Assembly (NCBI RefSeq): GCF_030124145.1
Contig: NZ_JASKMS010000002.1
Location: 366,256-430,255 of the forward strand
Direction of reading: 5' to 3'
Source: Streptomyces sp. 378
Lineage (GTDB): Bacteria > Actinomycetota > Actinomycetes > Streptomycetales > Streptomycetaceae
Length of the DNA stretch: 64,000 nucleotides
The notes beneath the pieces are model-generated. The model worked only from the letters and a program-made list of their open reading frames with translations, was not told where the DNA came from and did no database searches. Shown here piece after piece: positions 25,973 to 36,638 of the stretch (within the stretch, counting starts at the first letter, position 1; each line of letters starts with the position of its first letter). The translations under genes were made by a program, and so were the position numbers.

Positions 25973-26851
25973 TTGAACATCGGCATCCCCGGCCTCGCCA
26001 CGGTCCGAGCCCGCAACCCCGAGGCCGTCGCGGAGGCGGCGGCCCGGCGGGTGAGGCGCCCGCTGCTCGGTACGAGCGGGCGTCTGATGATCGTGGCCGC
26101 CGACCACCCGGCGCGCGGCGCCCTCGGGGTCGGCGACCGGCCCCTGGCCATGGCCAACCGCGCGGACCTGCTGGAGCGGCTGTGCACCGCGCTGTCGAGA
26201 CCGGGCGTCGACGGGGTGCTCGCCACCGCCGACATCCTGGAGGACCTGCTCCTGCTCGGGGTGCTGGAGAACAAGGTCGTCATGGGCTCGATGAACCGCG
26301 GCGGTCTCGCCGGGGCCGCCTTCGAGCTGGACGACCGCTTCACCGGCCACCGCGCCGAGGACATCGCCCGGCTCCGCTTCGACGCGGGCAAGCTGCTGGT
26401 CCGCATCGACTACGACGACCCGGGCTCGCTGACCACCCTGGAGTCCACCGCGCGGGCGATCGACGCCATGGCCGCCCACCGGCTGCCCCTGTTCGTCGAG
26501 CCGTTCCTGTCCCGCCGGGTCGACGGCAGGGTCCGCAACGACCTGTCCGCCCAGGCCGTCACCAAGTCGATCGCGATCGCCTCCGGCCTGGGCGGCACCT
26601 CCGCCTACACCTGGCTGAAGCTGCCCGTCACCGACGACCCGGACGACATGGCCGAGGTCCTGGAGACCTCCACCCTGCCCGTGGTCCTGCTCGGCGGCGA
26701 GGTCGGCGACGACCAGGAGGGTGCCTACGAACGCTGGCGCAAGGCCCTGCGGCTGCCCACCGTCCAGGGCATGGTCGTCGGGAGGTCGCTGCTCTACCCG
26801 GCCGGGGGCAGCGTGGAAGAAGCGGTGGACACGGCCGTCGGTCTGCTGTGA
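25973..26851 (+). CDS. Cgl0159-like (beta/alpha)8 protein, probable IolJ-type aldolase
   Basis: 292 aa from a TTG at 25973, with GGAG 8 nt upstream; no ATG or GTG fits between the iolC stop and the conserved start. The TIM-barrel sequence includes LMIVAADHPARGALGVGD, VVMGSMNRGGLAGAAFELDD, LLVRIDYDDPGS, LPLFVEPFLSRR and VVLLGGEVGDDQ. This matches the actinobacterial Cgl0159 family found inside inositol operons where Bacillus has the aldolase IolJ. It probably cleaves 2-deoxy-5-keto-gluconate 6-phosphate into dihydroxyacetone phosphate and malonate semialdehyde; this is from genomic position and fold, not proof. Confidence 0.78.
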   Translation: MNIGIPGLATVRARNPEAVAEAAARRVRRPLLGTSGRLMIVAADHPARGALGVGDRPLAMANRADLLERLCTALSRPGVDGVLATADILEDLLLLGVLENKVVMGSMNRGGLAGAAFELDDRFTGHRAEDIARLRFDAGKLLVRIDYDDPGSLTTLESTARAIDAMAAHRLPLFVEPFLSRRVDGRVRNDLSAQAVTKSIAIASGLGGTSAYTWLKLPVTDDPDDMAEVLETSTLPVVLLGGEVGDDQEGAYERWRKALRLPTVQGMVVGRSLLYPAGGSVEEAVDTAVGLL

Positions 26852-26896
26852 ACCGGTCAGTTGTGAGTCGCTCCGCTGTGATCCGAAAGGCACACG

Positions 26897-27790
26897 ATGA
26901 CGTATCACCTTCCCGCGGGTAAGGCCCTCGGCGGCCCCTACACCGTCGACATCACTCCCGAGAAGGCCGGCTGGGGGCATTCCGGCCTGCGGATCCTGGA
27001 GCTGCCGCCGGGCGGCGCGCACTCCTTCGACACCGGCGACAGCGAGTGGATCGTCGTCCCCCTGAGCGGCGGCTGCACGGTCACCGCGGCGGACGACTTC
27101 GGCCAGGACGCCTTCGAGCTCCAGGGCCGGGCCGACGTGTTCAGCGGCGTCAGTGACTTCGCGTACGTCCCGCGCGACGCGCGCGCGAACGTGACGTCCA
27201 CCGGCGGCGGCCGGTTCGCGCTGACCGGCGCCCGCTGCACCCGCCGGCTGCCCGCCCGCTACGGCCCGGCCTCCGAGGTGCCCGTGGAACTGCGGGGCAC
27301 CGGGAACTGCTCGCGGCAGGTCAACAACTTCGGCGCGGCCGGGGTGTTCGAGTGCGACAAGCTCATCGCGGTCGAGGTGATCACCCCGGGCGGCAACTGG
27401 TCGTCGTTTCCGCCGCACAAGCACGACGAGCACCGGCCCGGCGAGGAGTCCGTGCTGGAGGAGATCTACTACTTCGAGTTCGCCGGCCACGACGGTGTCC
27501 CCGGACTCGGCTACCAGCGCGTCTCGCCCTCCGGCCCGGGCCGGGACACCGACGTCCTGGCCGAGGTCCGCGACGGCGACGTCGTCCTGATCCCGGACGG
27601 CTGGCACGGGCCGTCGATGGCCACGCCCGGCCACCACATGTATTACCTCAACGTCATGGCGGGCCCGGAGGCCGAGCGCGCCTGGCTGATCTGCGACCAC
27701 CCCGACCACGCCTGGGTCCGCGACACCTGGCCGGACCAGCCGGTCGACCCCCGGCTCCCCCTCTACACCGCCCCGGAGACCTCCCGATGA
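26897..27790 (+). CDS. iolB: 5-deoxy-glucuronate isomerase
   Basis: 297 aa from ATG 26897, with GAAAGG 6 nt upstream. KduI/IolB bicupin: GHSGLRILELPPGG, then the metal-binding cupin WSSFPPHKHDEH...EEIYYFEF (His, His, Glu) and DVVLIPDGWHGPSMATPGHHMYYLN. These are strongly IolB-like. It isomerises 5-deoxy-glucuronate to 5-dehydro-2-deoxy-gluconate, the substrate of IolC. Its stop overlaps the iolD start by 4 nt (ATGA). Confidence 0.95.
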   Translation: MTYHLPAGKALGGPYTVDITPEKAGWGHSGLRILELPPGGAHSFDTGDSEWIVVPLSGGCTVTAADDFGQDAFELQGRADVFSGVSDFAYVPRDARANVTSTGGGRFALTGARCTRRLPARYGPASEVPVELRGTGNCSRQVNNFGAAGVFECDKLIAVEVITPGGNWSSFPPHKHDEHRPGEESVLEEIYYFEFAGHDGVPGLGYQRVSPSGPGRDTDVLAEVRDGDVVLIPDGWHGPSMATPGHHMYYLNVMAGPEAERAWLICDHPDHAWVRDTWPDQPVDPRLPLYTAPETSR

Positions 27791-29661
27791 GCGCCCGCAC
27801 CCGCCGACTGACGACCGCCCAGGCCCTGGTGCGGTTCCTGTCCGCCCAGTACACCGAGCGGGACGGCGTGCGCCACCGGCTGATCGCCGGGACCTGGGGC
27901 ATCTTCGGCCACGGCAACGTCGCCGGGGTCGGCCAGGCGCTCCTGGAGGCGGGTGAGGACGCCATGCCGTTCCACCAGGGCCGCAACGAGCAGTCCATGG
28001 TGCACGCGGCCGTCGGTTACGCCCGGCAGCTCAACCGCCTCTCCGCGCAGGCGGTGACGACCTCGATCGGTCCGGGTGCCACCAACCTGGTCACCGGCGC
28101 CGCCCTGGCGACGATCAACCGGCTGCCGGTGCTGCTCCTGCCCGGCGACTACTTCGCCTCGCACGCCCCCGACCCGCTGCTCCAGCAACTGGAGCACCCC
28201 GTCGAGGCCGACGTGTCGGTCAACGACACGCTGCGCCCGGTGTCGCGGTACTTCGACCGCGTCACCCGCCCGGAGGCGCTGATCTCCTCGGCGCTCCAGG
28301 CGATGCGGGTGCTGGCCGACCCGGCCGAGACCGGCGCCGTCACCCTCGCCCTGCCCCAGGACGTGCAGGCCGAGGCGTACGACTGGCCGGAGGAGTTCTT
28401 CGCCGAGCGCGTCTGGTACGTGCGGCGCCCCGCGCCCGACCCGGTGGAACTGACGGCGGCCGTCGAGGCGATCCGGTCGGCCGAGCGGCCGCTGATCGTG
28501 GCGGGCGGCGGCATCCACCACAGCGAGGCGGAGACGGCGCTCAAGGCGTTCGCGGAGGCCACCGGCATCCCGGTCGCCTCCACCCAGGCCGGCAAGGGGT
28601 CGCTGCGCCACGACCACCCCGCCGACCTCGGCGGCATCGGCCACACCGGCACGGCGGTCGGTGACGCACTCGCCCGCACCGCCGACCTGGTGATCGGCGT
28701 CGGTACGCGCCACACGGACTTCACCACCGCCTCCGGCACGCTCTTCCAGAACCCGGACGTACGGTTCCTCAACCTCAACATCACCGCCTTCGACGCGCAC
28801 AAGCTGGCCGCGCGGACGCTGGTGTGCGACGCGCGGACCGGTCTGGAGAAACTGTCCGAAGGGCTGGCCGGGCACCGCGTGACCGAGGCGTACGAGGCCG
28901 AGTACCGCGCCGGCAAAAAGCGCTGGGACGAGGTCGTCCAGACCGCCTACCGCGCCGCCGACGAGAACGCGGTCCCGACCCAGACGCAGGTCCTCGGGGC
29001 GCTCGACGCGGCCGTCGGCGACGAGGACGTGGTCATCAACGCGGCCGGCTCGCTCCCCGGCGACCTGCACAAGCTGTGGCGCTCGCGCAGCCCGCGCCAG
29101 TACCACCTGGAGTACGGCTACTCCTGCATGGGATACGAGATCCCGGCCGGCATCGGCGTCCAGCAGGCCGCCCCCGGCACGCCGGTGTGGGCGCTGGTCG
29201 GCGACGGCACCTACCTGATGATGCCGACGGAGATCGTCACCGCCGTCCAGGAGCGCCTGCCGGTCAACATCGTCCTCCTCCAGAACCACGGCTACGCCTC
29301 CATCGGGGGCCTGTCCGAGGAGACCGGCGGTGAGCGCTTCGGCACCGCCTACCGCTTCCGGGCCGCCGACGGCACCTTCACCGGCGCCCCGCTCCCCGTC
29401 GACCTCGCCGCCAACGCCGCCAGCCTCGGCATGGACGTGCTGCGCGCCAAGACCGTGCGCGAGCTGCGCGAGGCCCTGGCCGCGGCCCGCGCCTCCGACC
29501 GGCCGACGTGCGTGTACGTCGAGACCGACCCGGCCCCGACCGCTCCCCCGGCCGAGGCGTGGTGGGACGTGCCGGTGGCCGAGACCGCCACCCGCGAGGC
29601 CGCCGTCGAGGCACGCGAGCGCTACGACCGCCGGGCGGCCGGGCGCCGCCGCCACCTCTGA
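27787..29661 (+). CDS. iolD: 3D-(3,5/4)-trihydroxycyclohexane-1,2-dione hydrolase
   Basis: 624 aa, the usual IolD length. ThDP-enzyme architecture: N-terminal Pyr domain with FGHGNVAGVGQALLE and FHQGRNEQSMVHAA (catalytic Glu), a central domain, and a C-terminal PP domain with the ThDP motif VGDGTYLMMPTEIVTAVQ...NHGYASIGGLS. It opens the ring of the diketo-inositol made by IolE, giving 5-deoxy-glucuronate. It begins inside the last codons of iolB, which makes translation coupled. Confidence 0.95.
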   Translation: MSARTRRLTTAQALVRFLSAQYTERDGVRHRLIAGTWGIFGHGNVAGVGQALLEAGEDAMPFHQGRNEQSMVHAAVGYARQLNRLSAQAVTTSIGPGATNLVTGAALATINRLPVLLLPGDYFASHAPDPLLQQLEHPVEADVSVNDTLRPVSRYFDRVTRPEALISSALQAMRVLADPAETGAVTLALPQDVQAEAYDWPEEFFAERVWYVRRPAPDPVELTAAVEAIRSAERPLIVAGGGIHHSEAETALKAFAEATGIPVASTQAGKGSLRHDHPADLGGIGHTGTAVGDALARTADLVIGVGTRHTDFTTASGTLFQNPDVRFLNLNITAFDAHKLAARTLVCDARTGLEKLSEGLAGHRVTEAYEAEYRAGKKRWDEVVQTAYRAADENAVPTQTQVLGALDAAVGDEDVVINAAGSLPGDLHKLWRSRSPRQYHLEYGYSCMGYEIPAGIGVQQAAPGTPVWALVGDGTYLMMPTEIVTAVQERLPVNIVLLQNHGYASIGGLSEETGGERFGTAYRFRAADGTFTGAPLPVDLAANAASLGMDVLRAKTVRELREALAAARASDRPTCVYVETDPAPTAPPAEAWWDVPVAETATREAAVEARERYDRRAAGRRRHL

Positions 29662-29710
29662 CCCTCCCGCCTGCCGCTGAAACCGTGCTCCATGAAAGGC
29701 CCTGCGCACC

Positions 29711-31204
<1,494 letters not shown>

Positions 31205-31225
31205 CACCCGAAGGGGGGTTCCTCC

Positions 31226-32011
31226 ATGGCGAAACGCGGTGACCGGGCCCGCGGCACGGCGGGCTCAGCGCTCGGCTCGCTGGACTTCGCCCTGGACCGG
31301 GGCAGTCCCGTGCCGCTCTACCACCAGCTCGCACAGCAGTTGGAGGCGGCGATCGAGCACGGGGCCCTCGCCCCGGGGAACCTCCTGGGCAACGAGGTCG
31401 ACCTGTCCGTGCGCCTCGGCTTGTCCCGCCCCACCGTCCGCCAGGCCATCCAGTCCCTCGTCGACAAGGGCCTGCTGGTCCGGCGGCGCGGGGTGGGCAC
31501 ACAGGTGGTGCACAGCCAGGTCAGGCGCCCCCTGGAACTGAGCAGCCTCTACGACGACCTGGAGGAGGCCGGTCAGGCACCGACCACCGAGGTCGTGCGC
31601 CACGAGGTCGTCCCGGCCTCCTGCGACGTGGCCGCCGCCCTGGGGGTGCAGGAGGGTTGCGAGGTGACCGTCCTGGGCCGGGTGCGCCGTACACACGACC
31701 GTCCGCTGGCCCTGCTGTGCAACTACGTCCCGGTGTGCCTGCTGGATCTGGACAACGCGCGCCTGGCGGCGACAGGCCTGTACCGGATCATGCGCTCGGC
31801 GGGCATCACGCTGCACAGCGCCCACCAGACGGTCGGCGCCCGCGCGGCCACGGCACAGGAGGCGGCCCGCCTGGACGAGCGGGAGGGCGCGGCGCTGCTC
31901 ACCATGCAGCGCACGGCGTACGACGACACGGGGCGCCCGGTCGAGTACGGGACGCACATCTACCGGGCTTCGCGCTATTCGTTCGACTTCCAGTTGCTGG
32001 TCCGGCCTTGA
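31226..32011 (+). CDS. GntR-family regulator (HutC/UTRA type)
   Basis: 261 aa. N-terminal winged helix: PLYHQLAQQLEAAIEHGALAPG, LSVRLGLSRPTVRQAIQSLVDKGLLVRRRGVGTQV. The C-terminal UTRA ligand domain has LGRVRRTHDRPLALLCNYVPV and MQRTAYDDTGRPVEYGTHIYRASRYSFDFQLL. It lies 21 nt after mmsA with its own GGGGGG-type leader. It probably senses inositol or a phosphorylated intermediate and represses the divergent operons at 24805-24868; the site assignment is inferred. Confidence 0.88.
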   Translation: MAKRGDRARGTAGSALGSLDFALDRGSPVPLYHQLAQQLEAAIEHGALAPGNLLGNEVDLSVRLGLSRPTVRQAIQSLVDKGLLVRRRGVGTQVVHSQVRRPLELSSLYDDLEEAGQAPTTEVVRHEVVPASCDVAAALGVQEGCEVTVLGRVRRTHDRPLALLCNYVPVCLLDLDNARLAATGLYRIMRSAGITLHSAHQTVGARAATAQEAARLDEREGAALLTMQRTAYDDTGRPVEYGTHIYRASRYSFDFQLLVRP

Positions 32012-32137
32012 CCGGACCCGGCAGCCGGGTGCGAACCCGGACGGAACTGCCGACCCTGCGCAAGACTGCGGCGTCGCTCGCCGAGCGGGGCGGCCCGCAG
32101 GGCCTCGCAGCAGGGCTGGACGCCCCGCTCGACGGCT

Positions 32138-32962
32138 TCACGAGCGGCTCCCCACCCGCAGCATCCGGCTGAACGGCGTGTCCGGGCGCTCCAGTCGCTC
32201 GCCGTCCAGGGTGATGTCGACGACCTCGTTGAAGAAGGCGACGCGCCCCCGCACCGCCTTCACCGCGGGCAGCGGCTCCGGGTAGCTCCAGAGGATGTTG
32301 GGCGGTACGTCACCCCCGCCGCCCCAGGACCAGTACGCGGCGGTGCCTTTGTAGGGGCATCCGGTGTGGTGGTCGGTCGCGTCGAACAGGTCGAGCCGGA
32401 CGTCCTCACGGGGGAGGTAGTACCGCGTGGGCAGGCCGGTTTCGAAGAGCAGGACGGGGGCGTGGCTGTCCGCGACGAGCCGCCCCTCGATCTCGACCCG
32501 CACATGGCGGCTGCTGGCCAGCGCGTCGACGCGTTTGTGCGGGTCACGGGGGTGGATGAAGATCTCCTCGTCCTCCTCGTACCAGTGGTCGAGACCCGTG
32601 TCGGTGCGCAGGAACCACTCGAAGGCGATGTGGCCGGCCAGGTCGTCGGCGGGGAACGTCCAGGCCGCGTTCGCGCGCACCTCACCGTCGGCGTCGAGGT
32701 CGTAGAAGGTCCGGGAGCCGGTGTGGCTGCCGGCGGGCGGGCTCTTCGCCGGGCGGAGGAGGTCGGTGCGGACGTCCTCGCGCGGGAAGGCGTACTGCGG
32801 GACGGGCAGACGGGGCTCCCAGACGAGCACCGGGTGCCGGCTGTCGACGACGGTGACGTCGCCCTTGCGGCCGCGCACCCAGCGCTCGCTGGGTTCCCAC
32901 AGGAGACCTTCGGGGGTGGTCCTGATCGAGCGGGCGGTGGGGTGGGCCGGGTGGGTGGTCAT
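32138..32962 (-). CDS. DUF427-domain protein (two repeats)
   Basis: 274 aa consisting of two copies of the DUF427 beta fold: VWEPRLPVPQYAFPREDVRTDLL...SRTFYD and LLFETGLPTRYYLPREDVRLDLF...CPYKGTAAYWS. Both have the Pro-Arg-Glu-Asp-Val core. The family is widespread in actinobacteria; the biochemical role is not settled. It is monocistronic and separated from the aldo-keto reductase gene by 56 bp on the same strand. Confidence 0.85.
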   Translation of the reverse strand: MTTHPAHPTARSIRTTPEGLLWEPSERWVRGRKGDVTVVDSRHPVLVWEPRLPVPQYAFPREDVRTDLLRPAKSPPAGSHTGSRTFYDLDADGEVRANAAWTFPADDLAGHIAFEWFLRTDTGLDHWYEEDEEIFIHPRDPHKRVDALASSRHVRVEIEGRLVADSHAPVLLFETGLPTRYYLPREDVRLDLFDATDHHTGCPYKGTAAYWSWGGGGDVPPNILWSYPEPLPAVKAVRGRVAFFNEVVDITLDGERLERPDTPFSRMLRVGSRS

Positions 32963-33018
32963 GGCCGGTGCTCCCTCCGGAGGTCCGGGTGCCGGTTCCC
33001 CTCCACGGTCCCACGGTC

Positions 33019-34002
33019 TCAGTGCGCCGCGTCCAGCCGGGCGCGCTGCTCCGGGGTCAGTTCCAGGTCCACCGCCGCCAGGTTCTCCTCCAGCTGGGCC
33101 ACCGACGAGACCCCGGTCAGCGGCAGGACGGGCGGTTCGCCGCCGATCTGCCAGGCGAGCACGACCTGGTTGACGCTCGCACCGGTCTCCCGGGCCACGT
33201 CGCGCAGTGCGGCCAGCCGGGCCGGGGTGCCGGGGTGGTCGAAGTCGGCGGGCAGCCGCTCCGGACGAACGTAGGCGCCCTTCAGCAGCGGCGAGTAGGC
33301 GACGAGGGTCAGGCCCGGCTCGGCCCTCAGGTAGCCGAGCAGGTCGGGACCGGCGTGAGCGAGGCTGCCGTCCGGGAAGAGGGCGTCGGGGACGTCGGTG
33401 CGGGGGCGCAGATGGGTGTGCGCGTACTGGAGGACCTCGTAACCGGGCAGTCCGGCCGCGGCGGCGAGGGCACGGGCCCGCTCGACGCGCCAGACGGCGT
33501 GGTTGCTCACGCCGAGCAGTCCGACGGTGCCCTCGGCCACCAGGGCCCCGAAGGCCTCGACGGTCTCCTGGAGCGGGACGGTGCGGTCCTCGATGTGTGC
33601 GTACAGCAGGTCCAGTTTCGCCAGGCCGAGCCGTTCGCGGCTGCGTTCGGCGGACTCGCGGATCACCTTCGCGGACAGGCCCTCGGGGTTGTCGGTGTAA
33701 CTGGTGCCGGGGGCCAGGGGGACGGCGCCGAGCTTGGTCGCGATGACGATCTCGTCGCCGACGCCGCGACTGCGCCGCCAGCGGCCGAGGAGTTCCTCGC
33801 TCTGGCCGCCCTGGCCTCCGTCCGTCCAGAAGGCGTAGTTGTCGGAGGTGTCGATGAAGTTCCCGCCGGCTTCGACGTAGCGGTCGAGCACGGCGAAGGA
33901 CGTCGCCTCGTCCGTCACCGAGCCGAACAGCATCGCGCCGAGCGCGAGGACGCTCACCTCACGGCGGGTCGTGGGATCCGTGCCGATCGTGCGGTACTTC
34001 AT
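33019..34002 (-). CDS. Aldo/keto reductase
   Basis: 327 aa from ATG 34002, with GGGAGG about 10 nt upstream. AKR barrel: VSVLALGAMLFGSVTDEATSF, GGNFIDTSDNYAFWTDG with catalytic Asp and Tyr, IVIATKLGAVPLAP with Lys, then LDLLYAHIEDRTVPLQET (a His is replaced by the AHIED form) and C-terminal NQVVLAWQIGGEPPVLPLTG cofactor segment. It reduces carbonyls with NADPH; the substrate is unknown. tRNA-Pro copy 2 lies 136 bp upstream on the same strand. Confidence 0.88.
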   Translation of the reverse strand: MKYRTIGTDPTTRREVSVLALGAMLFGSVTDEATSFAVLDRYVEAGGNFIDTSDNYAFWTDGGQGGQSEELLGRWRRSRGVGDEIVIATKLGAVPLAPGTSYTDNPEGLSAKVIRESAERSRERLGLAKLDLLYAHIEDRTVPLQETVEAFGALVAEGTVGLLGVSNHAVWRVERARALAAAAGLPGYEVLQYAHTHLRPRTDVPDALFPDGSLAHAGPDLLGYLRAEPGLTLVAYSPLLKGAYVRPERLPADFDHPGTPARLAALRDVARETGASVNQVVLAWQIGGEPPVLPLTGVSSVAQLEENLAAVDLELTPEQRARLDAAH

Positions 34003-34097
34003 GGGTGTCGCTCCCTCCCGCGTGCTCCGGCTTTCGGGCACGCAGGGGAGTCTGCGGCTTGGAGCGCTCTCGAAGTCAAGGGCGTACGCGAACGAGA

Positions 34098-34131
34098 AAG
34101 GGCCCCGCAGGCATCGGCCTGCGGGACCCTT
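34098..34131. terminator. Hairpin terminator of tRNA-Pro copy 2
   Basis: Arms 34098-34112 and 34117-34131 pair over 15 bp with one G-T mismatch and a 4-nt loop, just 7 nt below the tRNA 3' end (tRNA on the minus strand). Confidence 0.7.
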
Positions 34132-34138
34132 CGCACCG

Positions 34139-34212
<74 letters not shown>

Positions 34213-34310
34213 GTGCGCGCCACCCACGGTGAACCGCGTGATCGCGCGAACAGCACTTTACCCCACACCCCCGACCGCGCCGAAAGCGGGCCGGGCGGGA
34301 CAATCGGCGT

Positions 34311-34850
34311 ATGGGCAGCACGGGAGAGACTCACTCGGGCCGGACGGGCGGCGCACGGGACCGCGACAGTGAGGGGCGGGCGCGCAACGCCCGGCCCCGG
34401 GACGGTCTCGGGCGGCCCCTGCCGTACGGCGCCGACGGTGTGCCCCGGCAGCCCGAGGGCGTCGTCCGGGCCCCGGAAGAGACCGTCGTCGAGGCGCAGC
34501 GGCTGCTGGACGAGGGCAAGCCGTTCCACGCGCACGAGGTCTTCGAGGACGCGTGGAAGTCGGGGCCGGACGAGGAGCGCGAGCTGTGGCGCGGCCTCGC
34601 CCAGCTCGCCGTGGGGCTCACGCACGCCGCCCGCGGCAACCTGACCGGCGGGGCACGGCTGCTCCGGCGCGGGGCGGGCGCGGCCGAGGCGTGGACGGCC
34701 GGCTCCGGGCAGGCGCTGCCGCACGGGATCGACGTGGAGAGCGTGGCCGCGTGGGCGCGGGAGCTGGCGGGAGACGTGGAGCGCACCGGCCGCCCGGTGG
34801 ACGCGGCCGTCCGGGCGCCCCGGCTGCGGGGCGCGGCGGCCGGTCGCTGA
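34311..34850 (+). CDS. DUF309-domain protein
   Basis: 179 aa. The first 55 residues are a charged disordered stretch (Arg, Gly, Asp). The domain follows: EAQRLLDEGKPFHAHEVFEDAWK and ERELWRGLAQLAVGLTHAARGN, the helical DUF309 signature with the conserved FHAHEVFE and WRGL motifs. Members are small helical-bundle proteins of unknown function. It stands alone between tRNA-Pro copy 2 and cobF; the N-terminal start is not well defined. Confidence 0.82.
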   Translation: MGSTGETHSGRTGGARDRDSEGRARNARPRDGLGRPLPYGADGVPRQPEGVVRAPEETVVEAQRLLDEGKPFHAHEVFEDAWKSGPDEERELWRGLAQLAVGLTHAARGNLTGGARLLRRGAGAAEAWTAGSGQALPHGIDVESVAAWARELAGDVERTGRPVDAAVRAPRLRGAAAGR

Positions 34851-34950
34851 CCGCGACGGCGGCGACACCCACCACCCCTCGACGGCCGGCACCGGCACCC
34901 GGCCCCACCGCGGTGAACCCGCCGTCACCCCCGTGCGGCACACTCGGGGC

Positions 34951-35721
34951 GTGCGAAAGATTCATGTCATCGGTATCGGAGCGGGCGACCCCGACCAGCT
35001 CACCCTCCAGGCCGTCAAGGCGCTGCGGAGCACGGACGTGTTCTTCATCCTGGAGAAGGGTGAGGTGAAGGCGGATCTCACCGGACTGCGCCGGGAGATG
35101 CTCGACGCGCACGTGCCGCGGGGCGGCTACCGCGTCGTCGAGGCGCGCGACCCGGAGCGGGACCGGAGCGCCGGCGGTGCGGCGTACTCCCCGGCCGTCG
35201 GGGACTGGCGCAGCGCCCGTGGCGACATCTACGAGCGGCTGATCGCCGAGGAACTCGGCGAGGAGCAGACCGGCGCGTTCCTGGTGTGGGGCGATCCGTC
35301 GCTGTACGACAGCACGCTGGGGATTCTGGAGGAGGTGCTGGGGCGGGGCGCCGTGGCCTTCGCGTACGACGTCGTGCCCGGCATCAGCAGTGTCTCGGCG
35401 CTGGTCGCCCGGCACCGGACGGGGCTCAACCGCGTCGCCCGGCCGGTGCAGATCACCACCGGCCGACGGCTCGCGGAAGGGTTCCCGGAGGATGTGGACG
35501 ACGTGGTGGTGATGCTCGACGCCCACCAGGCCTTCCAGCGGTACGCGCACGAGGACGTCGACATCTACTGGGGGGCCTACATCGGCACCCCCGACGAGAT
35601 CCTCGTCTCCGGCCCGATCGCCGAGGCCGCCCCCCGCATCGAGCGGTTGCGGGCCGAGGCCCGCGAGCGCAAGGGCTGGATCATGGACACGTATCTGCTG
35701 CGCCGGCACCCCCGCGACTGA
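34951..35721 (+). CDS. cobF: Precorrin-6A synthase (deacetylating)
   Basis: 256 aa from GTG 34951. A tetrapyrrole methylase: IHVIGIGAGDPDQLTLQAVKAL at the N-terminus, VFFILEKGE, FLVWGDPSLYDSTLGILEEV (SAM-binding GDP motif) and YDVVPGISSVSALVARH. The length and the GEVKADL and YWGAYIGTPDEILVSGPI segments are those of CobF of aerobic cobalamin synthesis, which methylates C-1 and releases acetate. It is convergent with cobK, 33 bp apart. Confidence 0.92.
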   Translation: MRKIHVIGIGAGDPDQLTLQAVKALRSTDVFFILEKGEVKADLTGLRREMLDAHVPRGGYRVVEARDPERDRSAGGAAYSPAVGDWRSARGDIYERLIAEELGEEQTGAFLVWGDPSLYDSTLGILEEVLGRGAVAFAYDVVPGISSVSALVARHRTGLNRVARPVQITTGRRLAEGFPEDVDDVVVMLDAHQAFQRYAHEDVDIYWGAYIGTPDEILVSGPIAEAAPRIERLRAEARERKGWIMDTYLLRRHPRD

Positions 35722-35754
35722 CGTGACGGGCGGGCACACGGCCGTCTCAGCACC

Positions 35755-36495
35755 TCAAGACAGCCCCAGTCGTTGAAGCACCCCCTCCACATCGGGTACG
35801 GCCGTCACACCGTCCGGCAGCGGCGGTCGCCGTACGACCACGACCGGCAGTGCCAGGTCCCGGGCCGCCGTCAGCTTGGCCGCCGTCGACGCGCCCCCGC
35901 TGTCCTTCGTCACCAGGACCTCGACGCGGTGCTCGCGCAGCAGGGCCGTCTCGCCGGGGACGGTGAAGGGGCCGCGCGCGAGGAGCACGTGGGTGTCGGG
36001 CGGCATCGGCGGCCCGGGGGGATCCACCGACCGTACGACGAAGTGGATTCCCGTCAGGTGGGCGAAGGAGGCCAGGCCGAGCCGCCCGGTGGTGAGGAGT
36101 ACCCGGCGGCCGAGACGCGGAAGCAGGTCCGCGGCCGCGTCCAGTGAGGGGACCGGGTGCCACTGGTCCCCGGGGCCGGGCCGCCACCCGGGGCGGCGGA
36201 GCACCACGGCGGGGAGACCGGTCTCGGCCGCGGCGCGGGCCGCGTTGGCCGTGATCGACTCGGCGAAGGGGTGCGTGGCGTCGACGAGTGCGTCCACGCC
36301 CTCTTCCCGCAGCCATCCGGCGAGTCCCCGGACCCCGCCGAAGCCCCCGACGCGCACCCGTCCGTCCAGTGCGCCCGGCTCGGCGACCCGTCCGGCGAGG
36401 GACGTCGTGACGCGAACGCCGGGACGGGTGGCCAGCGCGGCGGCCAGGGCGCGGGCCTCGGCCGTGCCGCCGAGGATCAGAACGTGAGGGGACAC
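35755..36495 (-). CDS. cobK: Precorrin-6A reductase
   Basis: 246 aa. N-terminal VLILGGTAEARALAAALA, DALVDATHPFAESITANAARAA with the conserved HPFA motif, VLLTTGRLGLASF, VLLARGPF and TKDSGGASTAAKLTAAR define the CobK/CbiJ family. It reduces precorrin-6A to precorrin-6B with NADPH, the step right after CobF. The two genes are convergent rather than in one operon. No cobalamin riboswitch is visible nearby. Confidence 0.92.
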   Translation of the reverse strand: MSPHVLILGGTAEARALAAALATRPGVRVTTSLAGRVAEPGALDGRVRVGGFGGVRGLAGWLREEGVDALVDATHPFAESITANAARAAAETGLPAVVLRRPGWRPGPGDQWHPVPSLDAAADLLPRLGRRVLLTTGRLGLASFAHLTGIHFVVRSVDPPGPPMPPDTHVLLARGPFTVPGETALLREHRVEVLVTKDSGGASTAAKLTAARDLALPVVVVRRPPLPDGVTAVPDVEGVLQRLGLS

Positions 36496-36638
36496 GGCGT
36501 CGAGCCTACGAGGTGCGGACCGGCCGTCGGCGGGACGGGTGCCGACGGGCGGACGGGGATCCGGGCGTGCCCCGTCCCGCCCACGTCCCGACCGGACGCC
36601 GACCGGCGAACACCGCTCCGGGTGGTTATCGTCCTGGC

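Noticed and set aside
34851..34950. Cobalamin riboswitch upstream of cobF
   Set aside because: I found no B12-box-like conserved core or stem pattern in the 100-bp gap.
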